Source: an uncultured Pseudomonadota bacterium (GTDB taxonomy: Bacteria > Pseudomonadota > Gammaproteobacteria > Burkholderiales > Usitatibacteraceae). Taken from it: a stretch of DNA of 22,565 bases. The stretch is taken from the NCBI GenBank assembly GCA_946885905.1, contig CAMPHL010000002.1, positions 1 through 22,565 on the forward strand, read 5' to 3'. Numbering within the stretch: the first letter of the stretch is position 1; each line of letters opens with the position of its first letter. Below are positions 12,699 through 20,785 of the stretch, piece after piece. The notes under the pieces are model-generated. The model saw nothing but the letters and a program-made list of their open reading frames with translations. It did not search any database and was not told the origin of the DNA. The translations under genes and the position numbers were made by a program.

Positions 12699-14747
12699 AT
12701 GGCGAAGTACACCACCGAGAACATCCATGCCGTGGCTCTAGCGGGCCACGGTGGGGCCGGGAAAACCTTGCTGGCCGAGGCCCTGCTGTGGAAAGCCGGA
12801 GTGATCGGCGCGATGGGGAGCACGGAGCGGGGCAGCACGGTCTGCGATCACGATCCCCTCGAAAAGCAATACGGCCATTCCCTCTCGTCGTCCCTCGTCA
12901 ACTTCCCCTACAAGGGCATCCACGTCCACCTGGTCGACACCCCCGGCATGCCGGATTTCGCCGGCCAGTCGATCGCGGCGCTGGCCGCGGTGGAGACGGC
13001 GGTCATCGTCATCAACGCGCAGAACGGCATCGAGCTCAACACGACCCGGATGTTCAAGGCGGCGGGCAGGCGCGGCCTCGACCGGATGATCCTGGTGAAC
13101 AAGATCGACGCCGAGAACGTCGACCTGGAGGCGCTCTTGAGGCGCATCCAGGAGGTCTACGGAAAGGAATGCCTGCCCATCAACCTGCCTGCCCACGGGG
13201 GCAAGGACGTGGTCGACTGCTTCTTCAACCCGGATGGAGATTCCGATTTTTCGTCGGTGAAGGCGGCGCACTCCGCGCTCATCGACCAGGTCGTGGAGGT
13301 GGACGAAGATCTCATGGCCACCTATCTCGAGCAGGGCGAGGAGCTCAAGCCCGAGCAGCTGCACGCTCCGTTCGAAAAGGCGCTGCGCGATGGTCACCTC
13401 ATCCCGGTGTGCTTCGCCTCGGCGCGCACCGGCGCGGGCGTGATGGAGTTCCTGGACATCCTCGCGAAGCTCGCGCCGAACGCGACCGAGGGCAATCCGC
13501 CGCCGTTCCTGCGCTCCGCCGAAACCGAGGGCGAGGAGTTCCATGCGGAGCCGGACCCGAAGAAGCATGTGCTCGCGCACGTCTTCAAGATCATCATGGA
13601 TCCCTACGTCGGCAAGGTCGCCGTCTTCCGCGTCCACCAGGGCACGATCACGAAGGACACGCAGCTCTTCATCGGCGACGGGCGCAAGCCGTTCAAGGCC
13701 GGGCACATCTACCAGCTGCAGGGCAAGGAATACGTCGAGACCGATGCGCTCGTCCCCGGGGACCTGGGCGCGGTGGCCAAGATCGACGAGATCAACTTCA
13801 ACGACGTCCTGCACGATTCGCACGACGAGGACCACATCCGGCTTCGTTCGCTCGATTTCCCCACGCCCATGCATTCGATCGCGGTGGAGCCGAAGAAGAA
13901 GGGCGACGAGCAGCGCCTCTTCGACGTGCTGCACAAGCTCGAGGTGGAGGATCCGTGCCTCTGGATCGAGCGCCATCCCACGACCCACGAGACCGTGATC
14001 CGGGGGCTGGGCGACCTGCACATGCGCACCAAGCTCGAGAAGATGCAGACGCAATACAAGCTCGAGGTCACCACCAAGCCGCCGAAGATCCCCTACCGCG
14101 AGACCATCACGCGCCGCGCCGAAGGCCACTGCCGCCACAAGAAGCAGACCGGCGGCGCCGGCCAGTTCGGCGAGGTGTTCCTCAAGATCGAGCCGCTCGC
14201 CCGCGGGTCGGGCTTCCAGTTCGCGAGCGAGGTGAAGGGCGGCGTGATCCCGACGGTGTTCATCCCCGCGGTGGAGAAGGGCGTGCGCCAGGCGCTCGAC
14301 CACGGCGTCGTTGCCGGCTATCCCGTCGAAGACCTGCGCGTGATCGTCTATGACGGCAAGAGCCACGACGTGGACTCGAAGGAGATCGCCTTCGTGACCG
14401 CCGGGCGCAAGGCCGTCATCGACGCGATCCTGAAGGCCTCGCCCATCATGCTCGAGCCGATCGTGAACATCGAGATCACCGCGCCCGACCGCTTCGTGGG
14501 CGACCTCACCTCCGACCTCTCGAGCAAGCGCGGCCAGGTCACCGGCACCGAGTCCACCGGCGGCGACCTCATGTCGATCCAGGGGATCGTGCCGCTGTCC
14601 GAAGTGACCGACTACCAGTCGCGGCTTCGCTCGGTCACCGCCGGCCAGGGCGCGTACACGGTGGAGTTCAGCCACTACGCCGCGGTGCCGCCCCAGACGC
14701 AGCAGCACCTCGCCTCCCAGTTCAAGCTCGAGCGCGAGGAGGACTGA
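12699..14747 (+). CDS. Elongation factor G-like GTPase (EF-G2 type)
   Basis: A translational-GTPase homologue of 682 residues with the full EF-G domain order. G domain: P-loop GHGGAGKT (16-23), DTPGM (80-84), NKID (134-137). Domain II: KIIMDPYVGKVAVFRVHQG. Domain III: RLFDVLHKLEVEDPCLWIE. Domain IV: RETITRRAEGHCRHKKQTGG then AGQFGEVFLKIEP. Domain V: LEPIVNIEITAPDRFVGDLT. The P-loop differs from the A-H-x-D-A-G-K-T of main EF-G, and the switch II His (D-T-P-G-H) is Met84. This groups it with EF-G-like proteins rather than the housekeeping FusA, so a specialised role or non-hydrolytic ribosome binding is possible. Start ATG 12699 has GAGGAG 8 bases upstream. Usual companions (rpsL, rpsG, tuf) are absent, also arguing against the main fusA. 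Confidence 0.9.
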   Translation: MAKYTTENIHAVALAGHGGAGKTLLAEALLWKAGVIGAMGSTERGSTVCDHDPLEKQYGHSLSSSLVNFPYKGIHVHLVDTPGMPDFAGQSIAALAAVETAVIVINAQNGIELNTTRMFKAAGRRGLDRMILVNKIDAENVDLEALLRRIQEVYGKECLPINLPAHGGKDVVDCFFNPDGDSDFSSVKAAHSALIDQVVEVDEDLMATYLEQGEELKPEQLHAPFEKALRDGHLIPVCFASARTGAGVMEFLDILAKLAPNATEGNPPPFLRSAETEGEEFHAEPDPKKHVLAHVFKIIMDPYVGKVAVFRVHQGTITKDTQLFIGDGRKPFKAGHIYQLQGKEYVETDALVPGDLGAVAKIDEINFNDVLHDSHDEDHIRLRSLDFPTPMHSIAVEPKKKGDEQRLFDVLHKLEVEDPCLWIERHPTTHETVIRGLGDLHMRTKLEKMQTQYKLEVTTKPPKIPYRETITRRAEGHCRHKKQTGGAGQFGEVFLKIEPLARGSGFQFASEVKGGVIPTVFIPAVEKGVRQALDHGVVAGYPVEDLRVIVYDGKSHDVDSKEIAFVTAGRKAVIDAILKASPIMLEPIVNIEITAPDRFVGDLTSDLSSKRGQVTGTESTGGDLMSIQGIVPLSEVTDYQSRLRSVTAGQGAYTVEFSHYAAVPPQTQQHLASQFKLEREED

Positions 14748-14760
14748 CTGCAAGCTGGAT

Positions 14761-14785
14761 GCCCGGGAAGGCAACTTTCCCGGGC
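14761..14785 (+). terminator. Hairpin after the EF-G-like gene
   Basis: GCCCGGGAA / TTCCCGGGC forms a perfect 9-base-pair stem with a 7-base loop, 13 bases after the EF-G-like stop. No run of T follows on either strand. It could end transcription weakly or protect the mRNA end. A TTGACA promoter element follows within 25 bases, so a transcription boundary here makes sense. Confidence 0.5.
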
Positions 14786-14809
14786 TCGAAACCGAGTGGC
14801 GATTTCCGG

Positions 14810-14838
14810 TTGACACCCGGCGCGCGTCGCGTCATTTT
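14810..14838 (+). promoter_or_regulatory. Predicted sigma-70 promoter of the FlhC/DUF2857-like gene
   Basis: A perfect TTGACA (14810-14815) is followed after 17 bases by CATTTT (14833-14838), a weak -10 with 3 of 6 matches. The predicted start near 14845 leaves a leader of about 40 bases before the ATG at 14887. It is the only consensus -35 I noticed in the window. Confidence 0.45.
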
Positions 14839-14886
14839 CCGCAACACGCGCAACACTTCCCGTGACGACAAGAACCGGGGGTCCCG

Positions 14887-15444
14887 ATGATCGTTCGCGA
14901 CCAGCAACTGAGGCTCCTTCTCCTCGCCCAGCTCATCCGGGAGCTGAAGGCCGCGCAAGCGGAGCAAGCACCTACCCCCGATGGCTTCAGCGAGGAACAG
15001 GCCGAGCAGCTTCAGGCACTTAGCTCCGCCGAGCTGGTGCAGCTCGCGGAGATGACGGAACCGCGGGTCGCGATCCAGATCGACGCGGGCTCCCTGGAGC
15101 ACGGGCTTCGCCAGGTCGGTTATCTCAACAAGCGATCCAGGCAGCTCGAGCACTTCATCCGCCACGGCGCGACCTCGAGCATGCTCACCAAGCTCTTCAA
15201 GATTTCCTCGGCGGACGTAACGCTGAAGCGGCGACTTTTTGCCGGCACGAGCCCGCTGCTGCGGCGTCCGGCGATGCCGCCGCACGGCATGCGGGAGAAG
15301 ATCCAGATGCGGTGGCACGAGATCCGCAAGGACAAGAGGGGCGAGCCGGAGCGGGCCGAGGACTACGAGCTGCTGCATGCCGACTTCCCGCAGAACACGT
15401 ACGCGACCCTTTATGCGGTCGTGCACGAGTTCGACAAGGATTGA
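14887..15444 (+). CDS. FlhC/DUF2857-like protein of unknown function
   Basis: A 185-residue soluble protein. Residues 1-30 form a Leu/Gln-rich helix (RLLLLAQLIRELKAAQAEQA). The centre reads LEHFIRHGATSSMLTKLFKI then SSADVTLKRRLFAGTSP, resembling the helical region of FlhC and DUF2857 proteins (Ile-x-x-Gly-Ala...Leu...Leu-Ser...Arg-x-x-Leu). It lacks the zinc cysteines of FlhC. The end (DYELLHADFPQNTYATLYAV) is unmatched. A helix-turn-helix regulator is a guess from this resemblance, made from memory. DUF2857 genes often sit in integrative elements, but no mobile-element gene is visible here. It has its own promoter upstream and a strong terminator downstream, so it is probably a single-gene unit. 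ATG follows GGGGG, a passable ribosome site. Confidence 0.6.
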   Translation: MIVRDQQLRLLLLAQLIRELKAAQAEQAPTPDGFSEEQAEQLQALSSAELVQLAEMTEPRVAIQIDAGSLEHGLRQVGYLNKRSRQLEHFIRHGATSSMLTKLFKISSADVTLKRRLFAGTSPLLRRPAMPPHGMREKIQMRWHEIRKDKRGEPERAEDYELLHADFPQNTYATLYAVVHEFDKD

Positions 15445-15485
15445 GGGCTTGGCCGGCGCGCGCGAGTGCGGCCACGGCCTGTAAA

Positions 15486-15513
15486 AAAAAGCCCGCTTTG
15501 GTGCGGGCTTTTT
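15486..15513. terminator. Bidirectional intrinsic terminator
   Basis: AAAAAGCCCGC / GCGGGCTTTTT forms a perfect 11-base-pair stem around a 6-base loop. An A-run precedes it (15483-15490) and a T-run follows (15509-15513), so it reads as an intrinsic terminator on both strands. It lies between the convergent FlhC/DUF2857-like and Rieske genes and serves both. It is the clearest terminator in the window. Confidence 0.92.
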
Positions 15514-15546
15514 CCTGACATCGCCACCGAAGTCCCGGGTATCCCC

Positions 15547-16659
15547 TCAAACGAACTGCCCGAGCTCCCGCTGGATGAATTCGTGGAAGTGCACCATGCC
15601 GTCTTCCATCGGGCTCTGGTAAGGGCCGTGCTCTTCGCGCCCGTCGGCGATGAGCGCGCGCCGGCCTTCGGTCATGCGCACGCAGATCTCCTCGTCCTCG
15701 ATCGCGGTCTCGTGGTACGCCTTCTGCTGCGCCTGCATGTACTCCGGCTCGAAGAGCGCGATCTCCTCGGGATAGTAGAACTCGATCACGTTCAGGCACT
15801 TCTCCGGCCCGCGCGGGTAGAGCGTGGAGATCACGAGCACGTTCGGGTACCACTCGACCATCACGTTCGGGTAGTAGGTGAGCCAGATTGCGCCGTGCGC
15901 GGGCGGCTGGCCGCCCTGGAAGTTGAGCACCGCGTCGTGCCAGTCCTTGTAGGTCTTCGATCCGGGCGTGCCCAGGCGCTGGTTCACGCCCACGGTCTGC
16001 ACGCTGTGCCACTCGCCGAATTCCCAGCGCAGGTCGTCGCAGGTGACGAACTTTCCGAGGCCGGGGTGGAAGGGGCCCACGTGGTAGTCCTCGAGGTAGA
16101 CCTCGATGAACGTCTTCCAGTTGAAGTCGTACTCGACGGTCTCGACCTTCTTCAGCTGGTAGCCCTCGAAGTCCAGCTCCCTGGCCACGCCCAGCCTCGC
16201 AAGGTCGCGCGCGACGTCGCGCTTGCCGTTGAAAAGCATGCCGTTCCAGTGCTGCAGCTCCTGCCGCGGAAGGTCCATGCAGACTTTCTCGGGGAAGGCG
16301 GGCGCGCCCAGGTGCTTGCCTTGGCCGTCGTAGCTCCACCGATGCAGCGGGCACGTGATCGTGCCGCCGGGAAGCGTGCCCGAGCCCTTGAGCATGATCG
16401 CCTGGCGGTGCCGGCAGACGTTGGAGACGAGGTCGTGCTTGCCGCCATTGTTGACGAGCGACCAGGCGCCGTTCGCGCGCCAGTCGAGCACGCGATAGTC
16501 GCCGGGGTTGGGCGCCATCTGCACGTGGCCGACGTAGCCCGGGCCGCGGGCGAACAGCAGCCTCTCCTCGACCTGCGCGACGCGCGGGTCGAAGTACCAC
16601 GAAAGGGGAAGATTGGGAGCCGAGCGAGTGAGCGCTCTCTGGCTCGCTAGATCCGTCAT
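15547..16659 (-). CDS. Rieske non-haem iron oxygenase, alpha subunit
   Basis: Catalytic subunit of a ring-hydroxylating or demethylating oxygenase; 370 residues. The Rieske [2Fe-2S] ligands are Cys82 and His84 in CRHR and Cys103 and His106 in CPLHRW. The mononuclear iron site is EDYHVGPFHPG with His193 and His198, preceded by NWKTFIEVYLE. The C-terminal half has the usual beta-sheet region ending VHFHEFIQRELGQFV. The start is ATG 16659 with GGAGG 8 bases upstream; a TTG 15 bases earlier overlaps that site and is rejected. It stands alone with no beta subunit, ferredoxin or reductase gene beside it. The substrate is unknown: choline-, carnitine- or aromatic-type oxygenases share these motifs. 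A Rieske gene divergent from xseB-ispA-dxs is, from memory, frequent in betaproteobacteria. Confidence 0.93.
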   Translation of the reverse strand: MTDLASQRALTRSAPNLPLSWYFDPRVAQVEERLLFARGPGYVGHVQMAPNPGDYRVLDWRANGAWSLVNNGGKHDLVSNVCRHRQAIMLKGSGTLPGGTITCPLHRWSYDGQGKHLGAPAFPEKVCMDLPRQELQHWNGMLFNGKRDVARDLARLGVARELDFEGYQLKKVETVEYDFNWKTFIEVYLEDYHVGPFHPGLGKFVTCDDLRWEFGEWHSVQTVGVNQRLGTPGSKTYKDWHDAVLNFQGGQPPAHGAIWLTYYPNVMVEWYPNVLVISTLYPRGPEKCLNVIEFYYPEEIALFEPEYMQAQQKAYHETAIEDEEICVRMTEGRRALIADGREEHGPYQSPMEDGMVHFHEFIQRELGQFV

Positions 16660-16887
16660 TATCCGCACCTCCAAGCAACTGAAGATGTAAACAAATCGGG
16701 CAATCGAGTCAGCTAGCTTTTAACTCTGCAGCTCCGTCCCGGACCGGTCTTCGGTTCAGTCCAACTGAGCCCATATTTTGGGCCAAGTTCCCTTATTTTT
16801 CAAGACCTTCGGCATGGCCATTTTGGCCCGGGGCAGGCCTGGGCCGCGGGTCGATTATCATTGGGGGCTCATTTCCCGCCGCAGCGC
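16660..16887. promoter_or_regulatory. Divergent promoter region between the Rieske and xseB genes
   Basis: 228 non-coding bases, richer in A+T than their surroundings. On the minus strand CTGACT (16707-16712) and TACATC (16684-16689), 17 bases apart, could be a promoter for the Rieske gene. Toward xseB, TATCAT at 16856-16861 is a -10 candidate. Small inverted repeats lie between: GGTTCAG/CTGAGCC (16753-16771, one G-U pair), GCCC/GGGC around ATATTTT (16769-16783) and GGCC/GGCC around ATTTT (16816-16828). These may be operator half-sites, but each is short. Confidence 0.35.
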
Positions 16888-17118
16888 ATGGTCCCCGCCG
16901 ACACCCCCGGAGAACTCACCTTCGAAAAGGCCCTGGAGGAGCTCGAAGCCCTCGTGGCCCGGATGGAGGATGGGCGCCTGCCGCTCGAGGAATCGCTCGC
17001 CGCCTACCAGCGCGGCGCGGAGCTCATCAGGTTCTGCGAAGGTCGCTTGAGCGACGCGCAGGCGCGCATCGCGGTGCTCGAGGGTGGCGAGCTGCGCGAT
17101 CTTCCGCCTCCCAAATGA
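16888..17118 (+). CDS. xseB: Exodeoxyribonuclease VII small subunit
   Basis: Small subunit of the single-strand-specific exonuclease VII, which degrades ssDNA with the large subunit XseA (not in this window); cytosolic. The 76-residue helical product carries the family core LTFEKALEELEALVARME then DGRLPLEESLAAYQRGAELI, with the conserved F-E-x-x-L-x-x-L-E and L-x-L-E-E-S-L-x-x-Y-x-x-G pattern. ATG 16888 gives a normal-length protein; a TTG at 16861 would add nine unsupported residues. Its last four bases (ATGA) contain the ispA start, so the two are coupled. The xseB-ispA-dxs order is widespread in proteobacteria. Confidence 0.95.
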   Translation: MVPADTPGELTFEKALEELEALVARMEDGRLPLEESLAAYQRGAELIRFCEGRLSDAQARIAVLEGGELRDLPPPK

Positions 17119-18038
17119 CCCCGCCCGACACCGACATCAGGGCCCGCCCGGTGGATTTCGATTCATGGGCCCGGGAGGTCGCCGGCCGGATGGAGTCCAC
17201 GCTCGCGCAGCTGCTGCCGGGAAAGTCGCTCGCGCCATCCCGGCTCCACGATGCGATGCGCTACTCGACGCTCGGCGGGGGCAAGCGCGTGCGGGCGATG
17301 CTCGTCCACGGCGCGGGCGAATTCGCCGAAGCGACCTCCGAGCGCCTGCGCATTCCGGCGGCGGCGGTGGAACTGGTCCACGCGTATTCGCTCATCCACG
17401 ACGACATGCCGTGCATGGACGACGACGTCCTGCGCCGCGGCAAGCCCACGTGCCACGTGGAGTTCGACGAGGCGACCGCGCTCCTGGCGGGCGACGCGCT
17501 GCAGAGCCTGGCCTTCCAGCTCCTCGCCGAATACAAGCTCGCCGACCGCCCGGAGGACCAGCTGAAGCTCATCCACCTGTTCGCGCTCGCATGCGGATCC
17601 CGCGGCATGGCAGGCGGGCAGGCGATCGACCTGGATGCCGTTGGCAAATCGCTCACGCTGCCCGAGCTCGAGCACATGCACATCCTGAAGACGGGCGCGC
17701 TCATCCGGTCCTCGGTGCTCATGGGCGCGTATTGCGGGCGAGCCCTGGCGCAGTCCGAGCTCGAGAAGCTCGACCGCTACGCGAAGTGCATCGGCCTCGC
17801 CTTCCAGGTCGTGGACGACGTCCTCGACGAGGAAGGCGACGCGGGCACGCTCGGCAAGACCGCCGGCAAGGACAAGGCGGCCGGGAAACCCACCTACACG
17901 AGCCTGCTGGGATTGCCCGAGGCGAGGCGCCTCGCGGGCGACCTGCTTTCGCAGGCGCACGAGGCGCTCGCGGCGTTGGGGCCCGGCGCGGCGAGGCTCG
18001 GCCAGATCGCCGACTTCATCGTCCGGCGCGAGCGCTAG
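17115..18038 (+). CDS. ispA: Farnesyl diphosphate synthase (short-chain polyprenyl synthetase)
   Basis: Condenses dimethylallyl diphosphate with two isopentenyl diphosphates to farnesyl diphosphate, feeding ubiquinone, undecaprenyl phosphate and other isoprenoids; cytosolic; 307 residues against about 300 in E. coli. Motifs in order: GGGKRVRA, the first Asp-rich motif DDMPCMD (96-102), [38 protein letters not shown] and the second Asp-rich motif DDVLD (234-238), then [15 protein letters not shown]. The two-residue insert in the first motif and small residues upstream fit a C15 product. It overlaps xseB by ATGA and is followed 13 bases later by dxs, which supplies precursors for the same pathway. 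Confidence 0.96.
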   Translation: MTPPDTDIRARPVDFDSWAREVAGRMESTLAQLLPGKSLAPSRLHDAMRYSTLGGGKRVRAMLVHGAGEFAEATSERLRIPAAAVELVHAYSLIHDDMPCMDDDVLRRGKPTCHVEFDEATALLAGDALQSLAFQLLAEYKLADRPEDQLKLIHLFALACGSRGMAGGQAIDLDAVGKSLTLPELEHMHILKTGALIRSSVLMGAYCGRALAQSELEKLDRYAKCIGLAFQVVDDVLDEEGDAGTLGKTAGKDKAAGKPTYTSLLGLPEARRLAGDLLSQAHEALAALGPGAARLGQIADFIVRRER

Positions 18039-18041
18039 AAT
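18036..18041 (+). promoter_or_regulatory. -10-like box (TAGAAT) before dxs
   Basis: TAGAAT matches the -10 consensus at 5 of 6 positions, begins in the ispA stop codon and ends 10 bases before the dxs ATG. The gap has no recognisable ribosome site. This could be an internal promoter giving a leaderless dxs transcript. The -35 region is poor, and the site may be fortuitous. Confidence 0.35.
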
Positions 18042-18051
18042 CCACTGTCCA

Positions 18052-19944
18052 ATGTCCTCGCACTCCCTCCTGGAAAAGATCGGCGACCCGGCGGACTTGC
18101 GCCGCCTCGACCGCCGCAGCCTCGGCCAGCTCGCCACCGAGCTGCGCGCGTTCATCGTCGATTCGGTCGCCGCCACCGGCGGCCACCTGTCCTCGAACCT
18201 CGGCACCGTCGAGCTCACGATCGCGCTGCACTACGTCTTCCGCACGCCCGAGGATCGGCTCATCTGGGACGTCGGCCACCAGACCTACGGCCACAAGATC
18301 CTCACCGGGCGGCGCGAGGGCATGCGCAAGCTGCGGCAGAAGGGCGGCATATCGGGCTTCCCCCGGCGCGAGGAAAGCCCGTACGACACGTTCGGCACCG
18401 CGCACTCCTCGACCTCGATCTCCGCCGCGCTCGGGATGGCCGTGGCCGCCAGGCGCCAGGGCTCGCAGCGCCACGTGATCGCGGTGATCGGCGACGGCGC
18501 GATGACCGCAGGCATGGCCTTCGAGGCGCTCAACAACGCGCTCCAGACCGGAACCAAGGTGATCGTGGTCCTCAACGACAACGACATGTCGATCTCGGAG
18601 AACGTGGGCGCGCTCAACAACTACCTCGCCAAGCTCATGACGGGCCGCTTCTACGCGGCGACCAAGAAGACGGCAGAGCGCGTGCTGTCGGTCGCTCCCC
18701 CCATGAAGGAGCTCGCCAAGCGCTTCGAGGAGCACGCCAAGGGCATGATCACGCCCTCGACGATGTTCGAGGAGTTCGGCTTCAACTACACCGGCCCCAT
18801 CGACGGGCACAACATCGACGTGCTGGTCGATACGCTCAACAACCTGAAGCGCCTGGACGGCCCGCAATTCCTGCACGTGGTGACGCGCAAGGGGCAGGGG
18901 TACAAGCTCGCCGAAGACGATCCCATCGCCTACCATGGGCCGGGCAAGTTCGACCCGGGCGTGGGGATCGTGAAACCCAAGCCAGCGCCCGATGCGCGCC
19001 CGCGGCCCACCTACACGCAGGTCTTCGGCGAATGGCTCTGCGACATGGCGCGGCTCGATTCGAGGCTGGTGGGCATCACGCCCGCGATGCGCGAGGGCTC
19101 GGGGCTGGTGCGCTTCTCGCAGGAGTATCCCGACCGCTACTTCGACGTCGGCATCGCCGAGCAGCACGCGGTCACCTTCGCGGCCGGCATGGCCGTCGAG
19201 GGCCTGAAGCCCGTCGTCGCCATCTATTCCACGTTCCTGCAGCGCGCCTACGACCAGCTGATCCACGACGTGGCGCTGCAGAACCTCCCCGTGGTTTTCG
19301 CGCTCGACCGCGCTGGCCTCGTCGGCGCCGATGGCCCGACCCACCACGGCTGCTTCGACCATTCGTACCTGCGGTGCGTGCCCAACATGACGGTGATGGC
19401 GCCGGCGGACGAGAACGAGTGCCGCCAGATGCTCTATACCGCCTTCACGCTCGATGGTCCCGCGACGGTGCGTTATCCGCGCGGCGCGGGCGTCGGCGTC
19501 GCGGTCGCGCGCGCCATGAAGGCATTGCCCATCGGACGCGGCGAGCTCCGGCGCGAGGGCCGGCGCGTGGCGATCCTCGCTTTCGGCTCGATGCTGGCTG
19601 CCGCGCTCGAGGCCGGCGAGGCGCTCAATGCGACCGTCGCGAACATGCGCTTCGTGAAGCCCGTGGACCGCGAGCTGGCCTACCGGCTGGCCGGCACCCA
19701 CGATGTCATCGTAACGGTCGAGGAAAACGTTGTAGCCGGTGGGGCCGGATCCGCGGTCGCCGAGGCGCTCGCAGCGGATGGCGTGACCGTTCCGCTGCTG
19801 ATGCTCGGGCTTCCGGACCAGTTCGTGGAACACGGGGATTCGCAACAGCTGCTCGCCGAATGCGGCCTGGACGGGGCCGGCATCGCCCGCGCGATACGCG
19901 AGCACCTCGATGAATCGGGACGTCGTCCAGGAAAGGCTGCCTGA
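18052..19944 (+). CDS. dxs: 1-deoxy-D-xylulose-5-phosphate synthase
   Basis: Thiamine-diphosphate enzyme that condenses pyruvate and glyceraldehyde 3-phosphate, the first step of the MEP isoprenoid pathway; 630 residues against 620 in E. coli. Seen in order: [14 protein letters not shown] (conserved His), [31 protein letters not shown], the ThDP/Mg motif [16 protein letters not shown] with the closing Asn in [20 protein letters not shown], then the pyrimidine domain with [15 protein letters not shown] (catalytic Glu) and [15 protein letters not shown]. The C-terminal transketolase-type domain ends in [14 protein letters not shown]. It follows ispA by 13 bases without an obvious ribosome site, and a -10-like TAGAAT precedes the ATG. 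It is probably the last conserved member of the xseB-ispA-dxs operon. Confidence 0.97.
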   Translation: MSSHSLLEKIGDPADLRRLDRRSLGQLATELRAFIVDSVAATGGHLSSNLGTVELTIALHYVFRTPEDRLIWDVGHQTYGHKILTGRREGMRKLRQKGGISGFPRREESPYDTFGTAHSSTSISAALGMAVAARRQGSQRHVIAVIGDGAMTAGMAFEALNNALQTGTKVIVVLNDNDMSISENVGALNNYLAKLMTGRFYAATKKTAERVLSVAPPMKELAKRFEEHAKGMITPSTMFEEFGFNYTGPIDGHNIDVLVDTLNNLKRLDGPQFLHVVTRKGQGYKLAEDDPIAYHGPGKFDPGVGIVKPKPAPDARPRPTYTQVFGEWLCDMARLDSRLVGITPAMREGSGLVRFSQEYPDRYFDVGIAEQHAVTFAAGMAVEGLKPVVAIYSTFLQRAYDQLIHDVALQNLPVVFALDRAGLVGADGPTHHGCFDHSYLRCVPNMTVMAPADENECRQMLYTAFTLDGPATVRYPRGAGVGVAVARAMKALPIGRGELRREGRRVAILAFGSMLAAALEAGEALNATVANMRFVKPVDRELAYRLAGTHDVIVTVEENVVAGGAGSAVAEALAADGVTVPLLMLGLPDQFVEHGDSQQLLAECGLDGAGIARAIREHLDESGRRPGKAA

Positions 19945-19945
19945 C

Positions 19946-20401
19946 ATGAAGAAGATCGCATCGCTCTGCTTGGCCGGCGCCGCCCTCATGGCCGCCCCGG
20001 CGATGGCCCAGAAGGACTGCGGCCAGGCCGACAAAGCCGTGGACAAGGTAGTGAACTATCCGGGCATGTACCGCGCCTTCAAGGATTACGGCCATTGCGA
20101 CAAGGGGCCGGTCGAGGACGTCTTCACCGACGCGATCCTGCGGCTCATGGTGCAGTGGAAGGACGTGGATACGGTCGCGGCGGACGTGCAGCGCGACGCC
20201 GACTACAAGAAGTTCATCCATCGCCACCTGCAGAGCCCGGCGGCGAAGGAGGACCGGGATTCGATCTACTCGCGAGCGAAGTCGAGCTGTCCCATGACCC
20301 AGGGCCCGTTCTGCGCCGAGCTGATCGAGGTCGTCAAGGGCCAGCCGAAGAAGGACGACCTGCTCGCGCCCTTGCCCACCATCCCCACGCCCTCGAAATG
20401 A
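19946..20401 (+). CDS. Exported protein of unknown function with five cysteines
   Basis: A 151-residue secreted protein. The signal peptide is clear (MKKIASLCLAGAALMAAPAM then AQ), predicted to be cut after AMA. The mature part is helical and charged with Cys in KDCGQADK, GHCDKGPVED, KSSCPMTQGPFCAEL and ends in a Pro/Thr-rich tail (PLPTIPTPSK). Four mature cysteines suggest two disulfides in the periplasm; the fifth is in the signal. Its ATG lies one base after the dxs stop, and its ribosome site (AGGAAAGG) is inside dxs, so it is probably co-transcribed. I do not recognise the family. No domain suggests a role in isoprenoid synthesis. Confidence 0.8.
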   Translation: MKKIASLCLAGAALMAAPAMAQKDCGQADKAVDKVVNYPGMYRAFKDYGHCDKGPVEDVFTDAILRLMVQWKDVDTVAADVQRDADYKKFIHRHLQSPAAKEDRDSIYSRAKSSCPMTQGPFCAELIEVVKGQPKKDDLLAPLPTIPTPSK

Positions 20402-20449
20402 CGCTTTTGCGTTAACCTACGCGCCCCACCTGGAACGACAGGGATTCGC

Positions 20450-20761
20450 ATGAACCGCTTCACCCTCGCCGCGGCGGCAATCCTTGCCGGCGCGTGCAGC
20501 CTGGCCAATGCGCAGCAGCCCGCGCCCGAGGTCCCCAGGCACAGGTGCGAGCCCAGGCCGCAGATGCCGGGACCGCGGATGATGTCCGACGACAGCGTGC
20601 GCAAGCGTTTCCAGCGCGAGATCGACGCCTACAAGAACTGCATGAAGGCCTATGCCGACGAGCGCGCGGCCGCCGCGAAGGCGCACACGGACGCCGGCAA
20701 CGCCGCCATCGGCGAATACAACGAAACGATGAAAGCCCTGCAGGAAGCCCAGCAGCGCTGA
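20450..20761 (+). CDS. Small exported helical protein, first of a tandem pair
   Basis: A 103-residue protein with a signal peptide (MNRFTLAAAAILAGACSLAN then AQ). The mature part has VPRHRCEPRPQMPG, then an alanine-rich charged helix (FQREIDAYKNCMKAYADERA, GNAAIGEYNETMKALQ). The two mature cysteines, CEP and YKNC, could form a disulfide. It shares the pattern V-P-R-x-x-C-E-P-x-P, A-Y-K-x-C, K-A-H and E-Y-N-E-x-M with the next gene, so the two are paralogues. ACAGGGA before the ATG serves as a ribosome site. The function is unknown; small periplasmic proteins with lysozyme-inhibitor or chaperone roles can look similar, but nothing here proves either. Confidence 0.8.
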   Translation: MNRFTLAAAAILAGACSLANAQQPAPEVPRHRCEPRPQMPGPRMMSDDSVRKRFQREIDAYKNCMKAYADERAAAAKAHTDAGNAAIGEYNETMKALQEAQQR

Positions 20762-20785
20762 AACCAGGAGAGAAAGGCGAACCCC

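Noticed and set aside
12738..14816. 692-codon open frame antisense to the EF-G-like gene
   Set aside because: It lies opposite a well-conserved gene in high-GC DNA; the translation is low-complexity (Leu/Val/Asp/His/Arg-rich) with no recognisable motif.
14887..15444. Integrative element marked by a DUF2857-like gene
   Set aside because: No integrase, relaxase, conjugation gene, tRNA or direct repeat is visible nearby.
16660..16674. TTG start of the Rieske gene
   Set aside because: The TTG lies on the GGAGG ribosome site that serves the ATG at 16659.
18016..20046. 676-codon open frame antisense to dxs
   Set aside because: It is a shadow of dxs with no motif of its own.
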